A stretch of 29,781 bases of DNA from Marinospirillum sp. (GTDB lineage: Bacteria > Pseudomonadota > Gammaproteobacteria > Pseudomonadales > Halomonadaceae). The stretch lies in the NCBI GenBank assembly GCA_007119985.1, contig SKOQ01000196.1, forward strand, positions 1 through 29,781, in the 5' to 3' direction. The position numbers and the translations under genes are program-made. Positions 1 to 7,421 of the stretch are shown one piece after another. The notes below the pieces were generated by a model. It was not told where the DNA came from. It saw nothing but the letters and a program-made list of their open reading frames with translations, and ran no database searches. Each line of letters starts with the position of its first letter. Position 1 is the stretch's first letter.

Positions 1-27
1 GCTTTTGCAAGCCCAAAAGAAATATTT

Positions 28-402
28 TTATTCGGCAACAGGTGCCTCAACAGCTGGGCTTTCAACAGCAGGCGCTTCTGGGAGAACAAAGGCATCATCT
101 AAAAGCGGCAGACGATCACGATTAAACTCTTCGATAATATCAGCGGCTGGTGTTTGAATCGTTGGCGCATGCTGCTTGCCCGCCAAATAGGCCAGACCAA
201 GGCTGGTGATAAAGAAACCCACTGCTAACCAGCTGGTCGCCTTACCAAAAAAACCCAACGGACCCAGGCTACCAAAAACTGTATTGGAAGCACCACCACC
301 AAAGGATGCGCCAGCTTCAGCGCCTTTACCTTGCTGCATCAGTACCAGCACGACCAGCGCGACGGCCAGAACAACATGTATCATCAATACCACAGTGTGC
401 AT
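28..402 (-). CDS. secG: SecG, protein-export membrane subunit
   Basis: SecG is the small, non-essential subunit of the inner-membrane SecYEG translocon and helps SecA-driven export. The 124-residue product has a hydrophobic helix at about residues 3-21, the conserved Gln-Gln-Gly-Lys-Gly-Ala-Glu segment at about 22-28, a Gly-rich loop with the Ser-Asn-Thr-Val-Phe-Gly motif, and a second helix at about 55-75. The tail is longer than in E. coli (110 residues) and is acidic and Pro/Ala/Val-rich with near-repeats of Val-Glu-x-Pro-Ala. I chose the ATG at 402, not the in-frame start 8 codons upstream, because family members begin at this methionine and it follows the tpiA stop by 4 bases. A GGA at about 411-413 inside the tpiA end can serve as its ribosome site, so coupling to tpiA is likely. 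In relatives a tRNA-Leu gene follows secG; that would lie off the left edge. Confidence 0.93.
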   Translation of the reverse strand: MHTVVLMIHVVLAVALVVLVLMQQGKGAEAGASFGGGASNTVFGSLGPLGFFGKATSWLAVGFFITSLGLAYLAGKQHAPTIQTPAADIIEEFNRDRLPLLDDAFVLPEAPAVESPAVEAPVAE

Positions 403-406
403 AGTT

Positions 407-1156
407 TTATTCCGCTGCGTTTGCAATTGCTAAAAACTGGCCTGCATCCAGGGACGCACCACCAATCAACCCACCATCTATATCCGGCATACTCAATAAG
501 GAAGCCGCATTATCAGGCTTTACGCTGCCACCGTAAAGCACTCTCACTTTCTCCGCCCAAGCTGCATCCACCTCCGCAAGCTGCGCACGGATTGCTGCAT
601 GAACAGCCTGCGCTTCTTCTGGCGTGGCAGTCAGGCCAGTGCCTATGGCCCAAACAGGCTCATAAGCGATACACCAAGAGGCCAGCTCTTGCTGACTAAA
701 GTGCGCCAGGAAAGGGGCAATTTGTGCGGCAACCACCTGCTGAGTCAAACCCTGTTCGCGTTCAGCGAGCGTCTCGCCAACGCAGAGCAGTGGCTTCAAG
801 CCGGCCTCCAGTACACGACGACACTTTTCAACCAGCAGCGTCTCATTTTCTTGGTGATAATGCCTTCTTTCTGAATGACCGAGCAGCACCCACTCCACGC
901 CCAGATCCGCCAGCATCTGCGCTGAAACCTCACCTGTGTAGGCTCCTTCTGCATAGGCAGAGCAATCCTGAGCCCCTAGCTGAACGCGCTTCCCTTGTAG
1001 TAGCTCTGCAGCCTGCATCAGATAAGGAAAGGGAGGGCAGACCAGTAGCGCGGCTTGCATCGCCTCCGCTTGCTCGGCGATTGCATGGAGAAGCGCGGCA
1101 TTGTGCACACGATCCCCATTCATTTTCCAGTTGCCCGCTACCAGCTTGTGTCGCAT
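407..1156 (-). CDS. tpiA: Triosephosphate isomerase
   Basis: The enzyme interconverts dihydroxyacetone phosphate and glyceraldehyde 3-phosphate in glycolysis and gluconeogenesis, in the cytoplasm. The 249-residue length is normal. Catalytic residues are in place: Lys11 in Gly-Asn-Trp-Lys, His94 in Leu-Gly-His-Ser-Glu-Arg, and Glu166 in Ala-Tyr-Glu-Pro-Val-Trp-Ala-Ile-Gly-Thr-Gly. The phosphate-binding Tyr-Gly-Gly-Ser-Val loop and the C-terminal Gly-Gly-Ala-Ser-Leu loop are also visible. The ATG at 1156 has AGGAAG upstream at a usual distance. It lies between glmM (55-base gap) and secG (4-base gap), as in Pseudomonas and many other gammaproteobacteria, so it is probably co-transcribed with both. 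Nothing in the sequence looks broken. Confidence 0.97.
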   Translation of the reverse strand: MRHKLVAGNWKMNGDRVHNAALLHAIAEQAEAMQAALLVCPPFPYLMQAAELLQGKRVQLGAQDCSAYAEGAYTGEVSAQMLADLGVEWVLLGHSERRHYHQENETLLVEKCRRVLEAGLKPLLCVGETLAEREQGLTQQVVAAQIAPFLAHFSQQELASWCIAYEPVWAIGTGLTATPEEAQAVHAAIRAQLAEVDAAWAEKVRVLYGGSVKPDNAASLLSMPDIDGGLIGGASLDAGQFLAIANAAE

Positions 1157-1211
1157 GTTGTCTTCCTGTATTTAATCAAGCCCGCGATTCTATAAAAAAA
1201 CAGACACAGGC

Positions 1212-2552
1212 TCAACCTGCGACCTGAATCACGACCGCAGCAATTCTTTCTGCTGCTTGCTGGACTTCTTCCTTTTGCTGCCCTTCAACCATCACTCGAA
1301 GCAGCGGCTCTGTTCCGGATGGGCGCAGTAAAACGCGACCTCGCCCTTGCATTTCTTGTTCAACGGCAGCGACTTCCTGCAAGACCTGCGGATGACGCAT
1401 CAACATGGCCTTATCAGCTTGAGTGCGCACATTGACAAGGCTCTGCGGGAGCTTCTCTAAACCCTGCAGCAATGGCTCCAGCTGACCCTTGGCTTCCACC
1501 ATCGCCAAAAGAACTTGAAGTGCCGCGACAATACCATCACCCGTGGTTTGCACATGACGACAGACCAAATGGCCTGATCCTTCACCACCGAGCAGCCAAT
1601 TATTTTTTTGCAGCTCAGCCATCACATGGCGATCACCAACATCAGCGCGCACGAAAGGCACGCCCATCTCTTGCAACGCGAGTTCGAGTCCATAGTTGGT
1701 CATCAGCGTGCCCACCACCCCCCCTTCGAGGCGACCTTGTTGGTGCAGATGCTTGGCGATAATAAACAGCAGATCATCACCATCCAATAACCGGCCTGTC
1801 CGCGTTGACATCACGACACGATCACCATCACCATCAAAAGCAATACCAAGATCTGCACCCAGCTCCACCACCTTATCCTGCAGGGCTTGAGGATGGGTAG
1901 AGCCGACGCCTTTATTGATATTCAGGCCATCTGGCTCAGCGCCGATGACCGTGACTTGTGCGCCGAGCTCACGCAACACAGCTGGGGCGATATGATAGGT
2001 TGCACCATGCGCGCAATCGATGACCAGGTGCATTCCCTGGAGACTGGTATGAAAGGGGAGGGTGTTTTTGCAAAACTCGATATAACGCCCTGCAGCATCG
2101 TTGATCCGTCGCGCCTTGCCCAATAGGGCCGGAGCGACGGTTTCTAAAGGCTGATCTAACCAAGCTTCGATTTCGTGCTCTATCTCATCATCCAGCTTTT
2201 CGCCTTTAGCAGAGAAGAACTTAATGCCGTTATCCTCAAAAGGATTATGCGAGGCACTAATCACGATCCCCGCATCAGCATGAAAGGTTTGCGTGAGATA
2301 GGCAATGCCGGGTGTTGGCATAGGGCCTAATAGATAAACATCGACACCCGCCGCCGACAGCCCAGCTTCAAGGGCCGATTCAAACATATAACCTGATAGG
2401 CGCGTATCTTTACCGATCAGAATGCGCTTTTTACCTTGGCGAGCAAATACCTTGCCTGCCGCCCATCCCAACTTGAGTACAAAATCGGGGGTGATCGGCA
2501 GCTCTCCAACTCGACCTCTTATTCCATCTGTACCAAAATAACGTCGCGCCAT
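1212..2552 (-). CDS. glmM: Phosphoglucosamine mutase
   Basis: GlmM converts glucosamine-6-phosphate to glucosamine-1-phosphate, the precursor of UDP-GlcNAc for peptidoglycan and lipopolysaccharide. The 446-residue protein begins Met-Ala-Arg-Arg-Tyr-Phe-Gly-Thr-Asp-Gly, carries the phosphoserine loop Ile-Ser-Ala-Ser-His-Asn-Pro with Ser101 as the phosphorylated residue, the metal loop Asp-Gly-Asp-Gly-Asp-Arg, and the C-terminal phosphate-binding Arg-Pro-Ser-Gly-Thr-Glu-Pro. The frame is open for 54 more codons upstream, but the ATG at 2552 is preferred. It matches the family N-terminus, has AAGGAAAGG just upstream, and avoids overlap with folP. It sits directly downstream of folP, the same pairing as in E. 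coli and Pseudomonas. Confidence 0.97.
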   Translation of the reverse strand: MARRYFGTDGIRGRVGELPITPDFVLKLGWAAGKVFARQGKKRILIGKDTRLSGYMFESALEAGLSAAGVDVYLLGPMPTPGIAYLTQTFHADAGIVISASHNPFEDNGIKFFSAKGEKLDDEIEHEIEAWLDQPLETVAPALLGKARRINDAAGRYIEFCKNTLPFHTSLQGMHLVIDCAHGATYHIAPAVLRELGAQVTVIGAEPDGLNINKGVGSTHPQALQDKVVELGADLGIAFDGDGDRVVMSTRTGRLLDGDDLLFIIAKHLHQQGRLEGGVVGTLMTNYGLELALQEMGVPFVRADVGDRHVMAELQKNNWLLGGEGSGHLVCRHVQTTGDGIVAALQVLLAMVEAKGQLEPLLQGLEKLPQSLVNVRTQADKAMLMRHPQVLQEVAAVEQEMQGRGRVLLRPSGTEPLLRVMVEGQQKEEVQQAAERIAAVVIQVAG

Positions 2553-2607
2553 ACCCTTTCCTTTATTTTCTTGATCAATCAATTCTTCAGTTATCTTAAG
2601 CGGTGTG

Positions 2608-3435
2608 CTACTTGTGTCGCGAGGCAGCTTGCACTGCACGCCAAACCTGCAAGGCATCCTGCAGGCCAGCAACCTGATGCACTCTGAGCCAGCTAGCACC
2701 TTGTTGTGCTGCAATCAAATGTGCAGCCAAACCCGCCGCTTCACGCTCTTCAACTGGTCGACCGGTGATCTCGCCAAGCATTCTCTTGCGCGACATACCC
2801 ACCAGTAGAGGCAGGCCAAAACGCGTCAACGCAGCTAAATCAGCCAGCAACGCCAAGTTATGCTCAAGCTGCTTGGCAAAACCAAAACCTGGGTCTAGGA
2901 TCAGGCGTTCTTTTTCTATCCCCACCGAGGCACAAGCCTGAACACGGGTCTCCAGCCACTCACCGACCTCAGCGACCACCTGTTGATAAGCGGCCTGCTG
3001 CTGCATTGTTTGCGGTTCTCCGCGCATATGCATGAGACAAATTGGCAGCCCTGTCGCTGCTGCCGCCTCAAGAGCGCCCGGCCTTGTCAGCGCTCGCACA
3101 TCGTTGATCAGATCCGCCCCCAAAGCCGCAGCCTCAGTCATCAACTGGGGCGAGCTGGTATCAATCGAAATCTTCACTTTGCTCTGCGCACGTAGCTTCT
3201 CTAAGACCGGCAGAACACGGTCCATTTCTTCTTGCACCGAGACAGGTGCGGCACCTGGGCGTGTTGATTCACCACCCAGATCAATCAATTGCGCGCCTTC
3301 TTGCTCTAGACGCAAGGCCTGCCGAACGGCTGCATCCACCTGCTTAAAACAGCCGCCATCAGAGAAGGAATCCGGCGTAATATTGACGATCCCCATCATC
3401 TGCGTTTGTGCAGGACACCACCATCTTTGTTGCAT
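2608..3435 (-). CDS. folP: Dihydropteroate synthase
   Basis: FolP condenses p-aminobenzoate with hydroxymethyl-dihydropterin pyrophosphate in folate synthesis and is the sulfonamide target. The 275-residue protein is of normal length. Family signatures are visible: Gly-Ile-Val-Asn-Ile-Thr-Pro-Asp-Ser-Phe-Ser-Asp-Gly-Gly near residues 15-28, Gly-Gly-Glu-Ser-Thr-Arg-Pro-Gly near 54-61, Asp-Pro-Gly-Phe-Gly-Phe for the pterin site, and Ser-Arg-Lys for the pyrophosphate and phosphate region. The ATG at 3435 has AAGGAAAG at a good distance. It lies 102 bases after ftsH with a terminator hairpin in between, so folP-glmM may have a separate promoter or depend on read-through. The stop is 55 bases before glmM. 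Confidence 0.96.
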   Translation of the reverse strand: MQQRWWCPAQTQMMGIVNITPDSFSDGGCFKQVDAAVRQALRLEQEGAQLIDLGGESTRPGAAPVSVQEEMDRVLPVLEKLRAQSKVKISIDTSSPQLMTEAAALGADLINDVRALTRPGALEAAAATGLPICLMHMRGEPQTMQQQAAYQQVVAEVGEWLETRVQACASVGIEKERLILDPGFGFAKQLEHNLALLADLAALTRFGLPLLVGMSRKRMLGEITGRPVEEREAAGLAAHLIAAQQGASWLRVHQVAGLQDALQVWRAVQAASRHK

Positions 3436-3497
3436 TTTGCTTTCCTTCTCACAAGGCTTGAGCTCAACCCATCAGGAGCGGGGTCTCTAGAATACAC

Positions 3498-3520
3498 AAA
3501 AACCCGCCGAAGCGGGTTTT
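3498..3520 (-). terminator. Rho-independent terminator after ftsH
   Basis: A 9-bp perfect stem (AAAACCCGC with GCGGGTTTT) and a 4-base loop occupy 3499-3520, 17 bases past the ftsH stop. On the minus strand the stem ends in a run of five T. The G+C-rich lower stem and U tract make it a standard intrinsic terminator, probably separating ftsH from folP-glmM. Confidence 0.8.
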
Positions 3521-3536
3521 GTTGGCAAGCTGGCGT

Positions 3537-5492
3537 TTAGTGCACAGAGCCACCAAGCGGATCACTCGGTTTACGCGGCTCTGCAGATTCATCCTCGTCC
3601 TGCTCAGCGGCTTCAGGCTCAACTTCATCCGCCTTTAAGCCATCCTGATCATCATTATGCCAATCCTTGGGTGGCTCAGGATGCTTGCCTTCCATGATTT
3701 GATCGATCTGATGGGCATCGATAGTTTCGTATTCCATCAACGCATCTTTCATCAGCTCCATCTTGTCTCGATTTTCTTCTAGCAGGCGCGTGGCTTCTGC
3801 ATAGCAGTCATCAAGAATTTGACGTATTTCAGCATCCAAAAGCTTCGCTGTTTCACCGCTGACATTCATTGAACCGCCACCTGCATTGCCCTTTCCGAGG
3901 AAGATTTCACCTTCTTCTTCGCTATAGAGCACAGGGCCAGCTTTATCGGATAGGCCCCACTTGGTCACCATATTGCGCGCCATTTTAGTGGCTTGCTGGA
4001 TATCGTTAGATGCTCCTGTCGAAACACCATCGGCTCCATAAAACATTTCTTCTGCAATCCGCCCACCATAAGCCGAGGTAATGCGGCTCAGCAGGTAGCG
4101 GCGGCTGTAAGACACCTTGTCTTCTTCTGGCAGGAACATGGTCACACCCAGCGCGCGGCCACGTGGAATAATGGAGACTTTATAAACAGGATCATGTGCG
4201 GGTAACAGGCGACCTAAGATCGCATGGCCTGCCTCGTGATAGGCGGTCATGATCTTGTCTTTTTCTGTCATCACCATGGACTTACGCTCAGCGCCCATCA
4301 TGATCTTATCCTTGGCCTTATCAAACTCTTCCATGCCGACCAAACGCCGGTCTGTCCGTGCAGCAAAGAGCGCCGCCTCATTGACCAGGTTCGCCAGATC
4401 CGCACCAGAGAAGCCGGGCGTACCCCGTGCGATCACCGAAGGGTTCACATCATCAGCTAAAGGCACCTTGCGCATGTGTACCTTCAAGATTTGCTCACGA
4501 CCACGAATATCTGGCAGACCCACGACCACTTGGCGATCAAAACGGCCTGGGCGCAACAGAGCTGGGTCCAATACATCCGGACGGTTAGTGGCCGCAATAA
4601 CGATAATGCCATCATTAGGGTCAAAACCATCCATCTCAACCAGCAGCTGGTTCAGAGTTTGTTCGCGCTCATCATGACCACCGCCCATGCCGGCACCACG
4701 GTGACGACCCACCGCATCAATCTCATCAATAAAGATGATGCAGGGCGATTGTTTTTTGGCCTGCTCAAACATATCGCGTACCCGTGAGGCACCGACACCA
4801 ACGAACATTTCAACAAAGTCAGAACCTGAGATGGTAAAGAAGGGCACCTTAGCCTCACCTGCCACCGCTTTGGCAAGCAATGTTTTACCTGTCCCTGGGC
4901 TACCGACCATCAGCACACCACGCGGAATCTTGCCGCCAAGACGCTGAAATTTGCTTGGATCACGCAGAAAGTCAACCAGCTCCTTCACATCTTCCTTAGC
5001 TTCGTCACAGCCGGCCACATCAGCAAAGGTGGTTTTAATCTGATCTTGAGTCAGTAAACGGGCTTTAGATTTACCAAAGCTCATTGGGCCGCCACGACCA
5101 CCACCTCCGCCTTGCATCTGGCGCATAAAGAAGAGGAAAATCGCCATAATCAGCAGAATCGGGAAGCTAGCAATCAGCAGACGGGTCCACAGGCTTTGAC
5201 CTTCAGGCTTACGACCTTCAATCACCACATCATTGGCGATCAAATCATCGATCAAACGTGGATCTTCGGCTGCAGGGCGGACAGTCTGAAAGCGACTTCC
5301 ATCCGTGCGCTCACCAAAGATATCGAAGCCGTCGATGACCACTTTACGCACCTGTTGGCGCTGCACATCCTGGACGAACTGAGAATAGTTCACCGTATTG
5401 GCAGGGGTATCGACATTAAAACTATTAAACACGGTCAGCAGTACTGCCGCGATAATGAGCCACAGAATGAGATTTTTGGCCATATCGTTCAA
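3537..5492 (-). CDS. ftsH: ATP-dependent zinc metalloprotease FtsH
   Basis: FtsH is a membrane-anchored hexameric AAA+ protease that degrades misfolded membrane proteins and regulators such as LpxC and sigma-32 in E. coli. The 651-residue protein has helix 1 (about 7-24), a periplasmic domain, helix 2 (about 103-123), a Gly-rich linker, Walker A at 197-204, Walker B Ile-Phe-Ile-Asp-Glu-Ile-Asp near 253-259, the second region of homology with Arg-Pro-Gly-Arg-Phe-Asp-Arg, and the zinc site His-Glu-Ala-Gly-His at 419-423. The acidic C-tail is typical. The start is uncertain. The TTG at 5492 (Met-Asn-Asp-Met-Ala-Lys) has GAGGG at a 7-base spacing and matches the Pseudomonas N-terminus. The ATG at 5483 matches E. 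coli but lies 16 bases from that site. Walker A reads Gly-Ser-Pro-Gly-Thr-Gly-Lys-Thr rather than the usual Gly-Pro-Pro. Confidence 0.97.
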   Translation of the reverse strand: MNDMAKNLILWLIIAAVLLTVFNSFNVDTPANTVNYSQFVQDVQRQQVRKVVIDGFDIFGERTDGSRFQTVRPAAEDPRLIDDLIANDVVIEGRKPEGQSLWTRLLIASFPILLIMAIFLFFMRQMQGGGGGRGGPMSFGKSKARLLTQDQIKTTFADVAGCDEAKEDVKELVDFLRDPSKFQRLGGKIPRGVLMVGSPGTGKTLLAKAVAGEAKVPFFTISGSDFVEMFVGVGASRVRDMFEQAKKQSPCIIFIDEIDAVGRHRGAGMGGGHDEREQTLNQLLVEMDGFDPNDGIIVIAATNRPDVLDPALLRPGRFDRQVVVGLPDIRGREQILKVHMRKVPLADDVNPSVIARGTPGFSGADLANLVNEAALFAARTDRRLVGMEEFDKAKDKIMMGAERKSMVMTEKDKIMTAYHEAGHAILGRLLPAHDPVYKVSIIPRGRALGVTMFLPEEDKVSYSRRYLLSRITSAYGGRIAEEMFYGADGVSTGASNDIQQATKMARNMVTKWGLSDKAGPVLYSEEEGEIFLGKGNAGGGSMNVSGETAKLLDAEIRQILDDCYAEATRLLEENRDKMELMKDALMEYETIDAHQIDQIMEGKHPEPPKDWHNDDQDGLKADEVEPEAAEQDEDESAEPRKPSDPLGGSVH

Positions 5493-5499
5493 GGCATTG

Positions 5500-5504
5500 C
5501 CCTC
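5500..5504 (-). promoter_or_regulatory. Ribosome binding site deciding the ftsH start
   Basis: GAGGG on the minus strand lies 7 bases before the TTG at 5490-5492 and 16 bases before the in-frame ATG at 5481-5483. Spacing therefore favours TTG as the main start. Confidence 0.55.
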
Positions 5505-5693
5505 TTATTAAAACTCGTCCGCCGAATCAGCTTTTCGGTCAATATACTACAGCATTTCATAGATGAGACCGAAGAAAAACCAATGCGTTTCATTGATCTT
5601 TTAAATGAACAGTCTGCAAGCAGGCTAGCACAAAGACTGGATACATTTCCATATTGCACTGCCGTTGCCTGTCTCAGCAATCAGGCCGACTGA

Positions 5694-6320
5694 TCACCTT
5701 CCACCACGAAAACCCTTTGCCAGCAGATAAACCTCTCGTGAGCGCGCACGCGAAGCCTTAGGTTTGCGCGTCACCACCTGCTGAAAGTGCTCTTTTAACA
5801 GCTTCAGGTAGGCATCATAACCCTCACCTTGAAAAGCCTTAGCCAGAAAAGTCCCCTGAGGCTTCAGCACCTGCTGCGCTAGATCCAGCGCCAACTCGAT
5901 CAGATACATGGCTTTCGGTTGATCGATGGCATTCATACCACTGAGATTGGGTGCCATATCCGAAATCACCAGATCGGCTTGCCGACCCTGCATAGCTTCT
6001 AGCAAGGCCTCCAGCACGCTATCTTCGGTAAAGTCGCCTTGAATAAACTGCACATCAGCAATCGGGTCCATCGGCAGAATATCCGACGCCAGAATAATGC
6101 CACGACCTTGAAGCCGCTCGGCGGCCAATTGCGACCAGCCACCCGGAGCAGAACCCAGATCGATCACGGTCATGCCGGGCTTCAATAACTGGTCTTTATC
6201 ATCAATCTCGGCCAACTTATAAGTCGCGCGTGAGCGATAGCCATCCTTTTGTGCCTGCTGCACCCAATAGTCGTCCACATGCTCTTTGAGCCAAGCGGCA
6301 CTGGTTTTTGATCTTGCCAA
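5694..6320 (-). CDS. rlmE: 23S rRNA 2'-O-methyltransferase RlmE (FtsJ/RrmJ)
   Basis: RlmE methylates the 2'-OH of U2552 in the A-loop of 23S rRNA, using S-adenosylmethionine, in late 50S assembly. The 208-residue protein carries the SAM loop Asp-Leu-Gly-Ser-Ala-Pro-Gly-Gly-Trp-Ser at about 54-63. The catalytic tetrad is complete and in register with E. coli: Lys35, Asp121 (Ser-Asp-Met-Ala-Pro-Asn), Lys161 and Glu196. The start is a TTG at 6320; an in-frame stop lies two codons upstream, no ATG precedes the conserved region, and AGGTGA sits just before it. The gene is followed by ftsH after a 201-base gap and is divergent from yhbY, the classic gammaproteobacterial arrangement. In E. coli rlmE and ftsH form a heat-shock operon; I see no convincing sigma-32 site here. 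Confidence 0.95.
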   Translation of the reverse strand: MARSKTSAAWLKEHVDDYWVQQAQKDGYRSRATYKLAEIDDKDQLLKPGMTVIDLGSAPGGWSQLAAERLQGRGIILASDILPMDPIADVQFIQGDFTEDSVLEALLEAMQGRQADLVISDMAPNLSGMNAIDQPKAMYLIELALDLAQQVLKPQGTFLAKAFQGEGYDAYLKLLKEHFQQVVTRKPKASRARSREVYLLAKGFRGGR

Positions 6321-6421
6321 GCATCACCTATCAATTAACTGCGCTGGAGACAAAAAACGCCATCCAAGGATAAAAAAATGAGCCTTCATCGACCCAAGAC
6401 ACAAAATAAAGTCGCGAGAGG

Positions 6422-6450
6422 ATGACCCTCTGGCTTTCTAGCACTAGAAT
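6422..6450 (+). promoter_or_regulatory. Candidate sigma-70 promoter of yhbY
   Basis: ATGACC (4/6 match to TTGACA) at 6422-6427 and TAGAAT (5/6 match to TATAAT) at 6445-6450 are separated by exactly 17 bases. They lie about 75 bases before the yhbY start, in the divergent space with rlmE. This is inference from consensus matching only. Confidence 0.45.
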
Positions 6451-6523
6451 AGCGGGATCAGATGACTGACGCGGCTCGTCCGCTGCGCAGCCTTTTTAAA
6501 CCCCGAGACGAGAATAGATTAAC

Positions 6524-6838
6524 ATGAGCCTAAAAGGCGCACAAAAGAAAGCACTACGTTCGATTGGCCATCACCTCAACCCGGTGGTGTTGGTTTCCGA
6601 AAACGGCCTCTCTGAAGGTCTGCTCAAGGAAGTCGATCGCGCACTGAATGATCACGAACTGATCAAAATTCGTTTTGTTATTACTGAACGCGATGAACGT
6701 GCCGCATTGATTGAGCAGTTGGCGAAACAGGTTCAAGCTGAGGTTGTCCAGACAATTGGCAAGATGGCGCTCTTTTATCGCCCAGCCAAAAAGCCGAACC
6801 CCAAGCTCTCTAACCTACTGCGTTTTCAGGAAAGCTAA
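6524..6838 (+). CDS. yhbY: YhbY, CRM-domain ribosome assembly RNA-binding protein
   Basis: YhbY is a small single-domain CRM protein that associates with pre-50S ribosomal particles. The 104-residue product has the expected start Met-Ser-Leu-Lys-x3-Lys-Lys-Ala-Leu-Arg, the His-His-Leu-Asn-Pro-Val-Val segment, the Gly-Leu-Ser-Glu-Gly-Leu-Leu helix, His-Glu-Leu-Ile-Lys-Ile-Arg, and the Gly-Lys-Met-Ala-Leu-Phe-Tyr-Arg-Pro end that corresponds to the family's GxxG-like and C-terminal strand. The tail after about residue 93 is slightly longer than in E. coli (97 residues). The ATG at 6524 has only a modest purine tract (GAGACGAG) about 11 bases upstream. It stands opposite rlmE, also a 50S maturation factor, and ends at a strong terminator. 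Confidence 0.95.
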   Translation: MSLKGAQKKALRSIGHHLNPVVLVSENGLSEGLLKEVDRALNDHELIKIRFVITERDERAALIEQLAKQVQAEVVQTIGKMALFYRPAKKPNPKLSNLLRFQES

Positions 6839-6894
6839 GCCTCCTCATCGCGCGCTGATGAACGGCCTGCACACTGGCCACATCAAGATAAAGC

Positions 6895-6923
6895 AAAGCC
6901 ACCCCAAGGGAGTGGCTTTTTTT
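6895..6923 (+). terminator. Rho-independent terminator between yhbY and greA
   Basis: An 8-bp stem AAAGCCAC/GTGGCTTT encloses a short loop that can pair further (CCC with GGG), and it is followed on the plus strand by a run of seven T. The genes converge here. On the minus strand the hairpin is followed by TTTGCTTTAT, so it may also stop greA transcripts, less strongly. Confidence 0.85.
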
Positions 6924-6938
6924 GCGACCTGAGCGCAA

Positions 6939-7421
6939 TCAAGGCTGGCCGTAATGTACCGCCGTGATCTCGTACTCGACTTCGCCTTTTGGCGTTTTGA
7001 TATTGGCAACATCGCCTTCTTCTTTGCCGATCAAACCGCGTGCAATTGGTGAAGTAAAGGAGATCTTGTTGACCTTCAGATCGGCCTCATCTTCACCAAC
7101 GATGGTGTAGGTGACTTCTTCATCGGTATCCAGATTCAATAGCTCGACAGTGACGCCAAAAACCACCTTGCCGTTATTCGGCAAGCTGTTGACATCGATC
7201 ACCTGCGCCACCGAGAGCTTGGCTTCAATCTCTTGGATGCGACCTTCGATAAAGCCCTGCTGCTCACGCGCAGCATGGTATTCTGCGTTTTCTTTGAGAT
7301 CCCCATGCTCGCGGGCCTCAGCAATCGCCTCAATCACCTTGGGGCGTTCGATGGTTTTGAGCTGCTCCAGCTCTTGGCGCAGGCGCTGCTCGCCCTGCAC
7401 CGTCATAGGACTTTTTTGCAT
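6939..7421 (-). CDS. greA: Transcription elongation factor GreA
   Basis: GreA enters the RNA polymerase secondary channel and stimulates cleavage of backtracked transcripts. The 160-residue protein has the N-terminal coiled-coil hairpin (to about residue 78) with Pro-Met-Thr-Val-x-Gly at the start, and His-Gly-Asp-Leu-Lys-Glu-Asn-Ala-Glu-Tyr-His-Ala-Ala at the tip, which includes the acidic residues that coordinate the catalytic metal. The globular FKBP-like C-terminal domain carries Ser-Pro-Ile-Ala-Arg-Gly-Leu-Ile-Gly-Lys. Its ATG overlaps the carB stop by one base (TAATG), with AGGAG about 8 bases upstream, so translation is coupled to carB. The carA-carB-greA grouping is known from Pseudomonas, where an extra small gene lies between carA and carB; none is present here. 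Confidence 0.97.
   Translation of the reverse strand: MQKSPMTVQGEQRLRQELEQLKTIERPKVIEAIAEAREHGDLKENAEYHAAREQQGFIEGRIQEIEAKLSVAQVIDVNSLPNNGKVVFGVTVELLNLDTDEEVTYTIVGEDEADLKVNKISFTSPIARGLIGKEEGDVANIKTPKGEVEYEITAVHYGQP

Noticed and set aside
1..27. Terminator or tRNA start after secG
   Set aside because: A 6-bp stem CTTTTG/CAAAAG at 2-19 is visible, but it is A+T-rich and the window ends before any U tract or tRNA sequence could be seen.
5112..5693. A 193-codon plus-strand frame running from inside ftsH through the ftsH-rlmE gap
   Set aside because: It is mostly the shadow of ftsH. The part in the gap has no ribosome site supporting an internal start and no recognisable protein similarity.
5493..5693. 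A sigma-32 heat-shock promoter for ftsH
   Set aside because: A TCTCATCT element resembles a heat-shock -10, but the nearest TGAAA-type -35 is spaced too far away, so the evidence is below what I would call.
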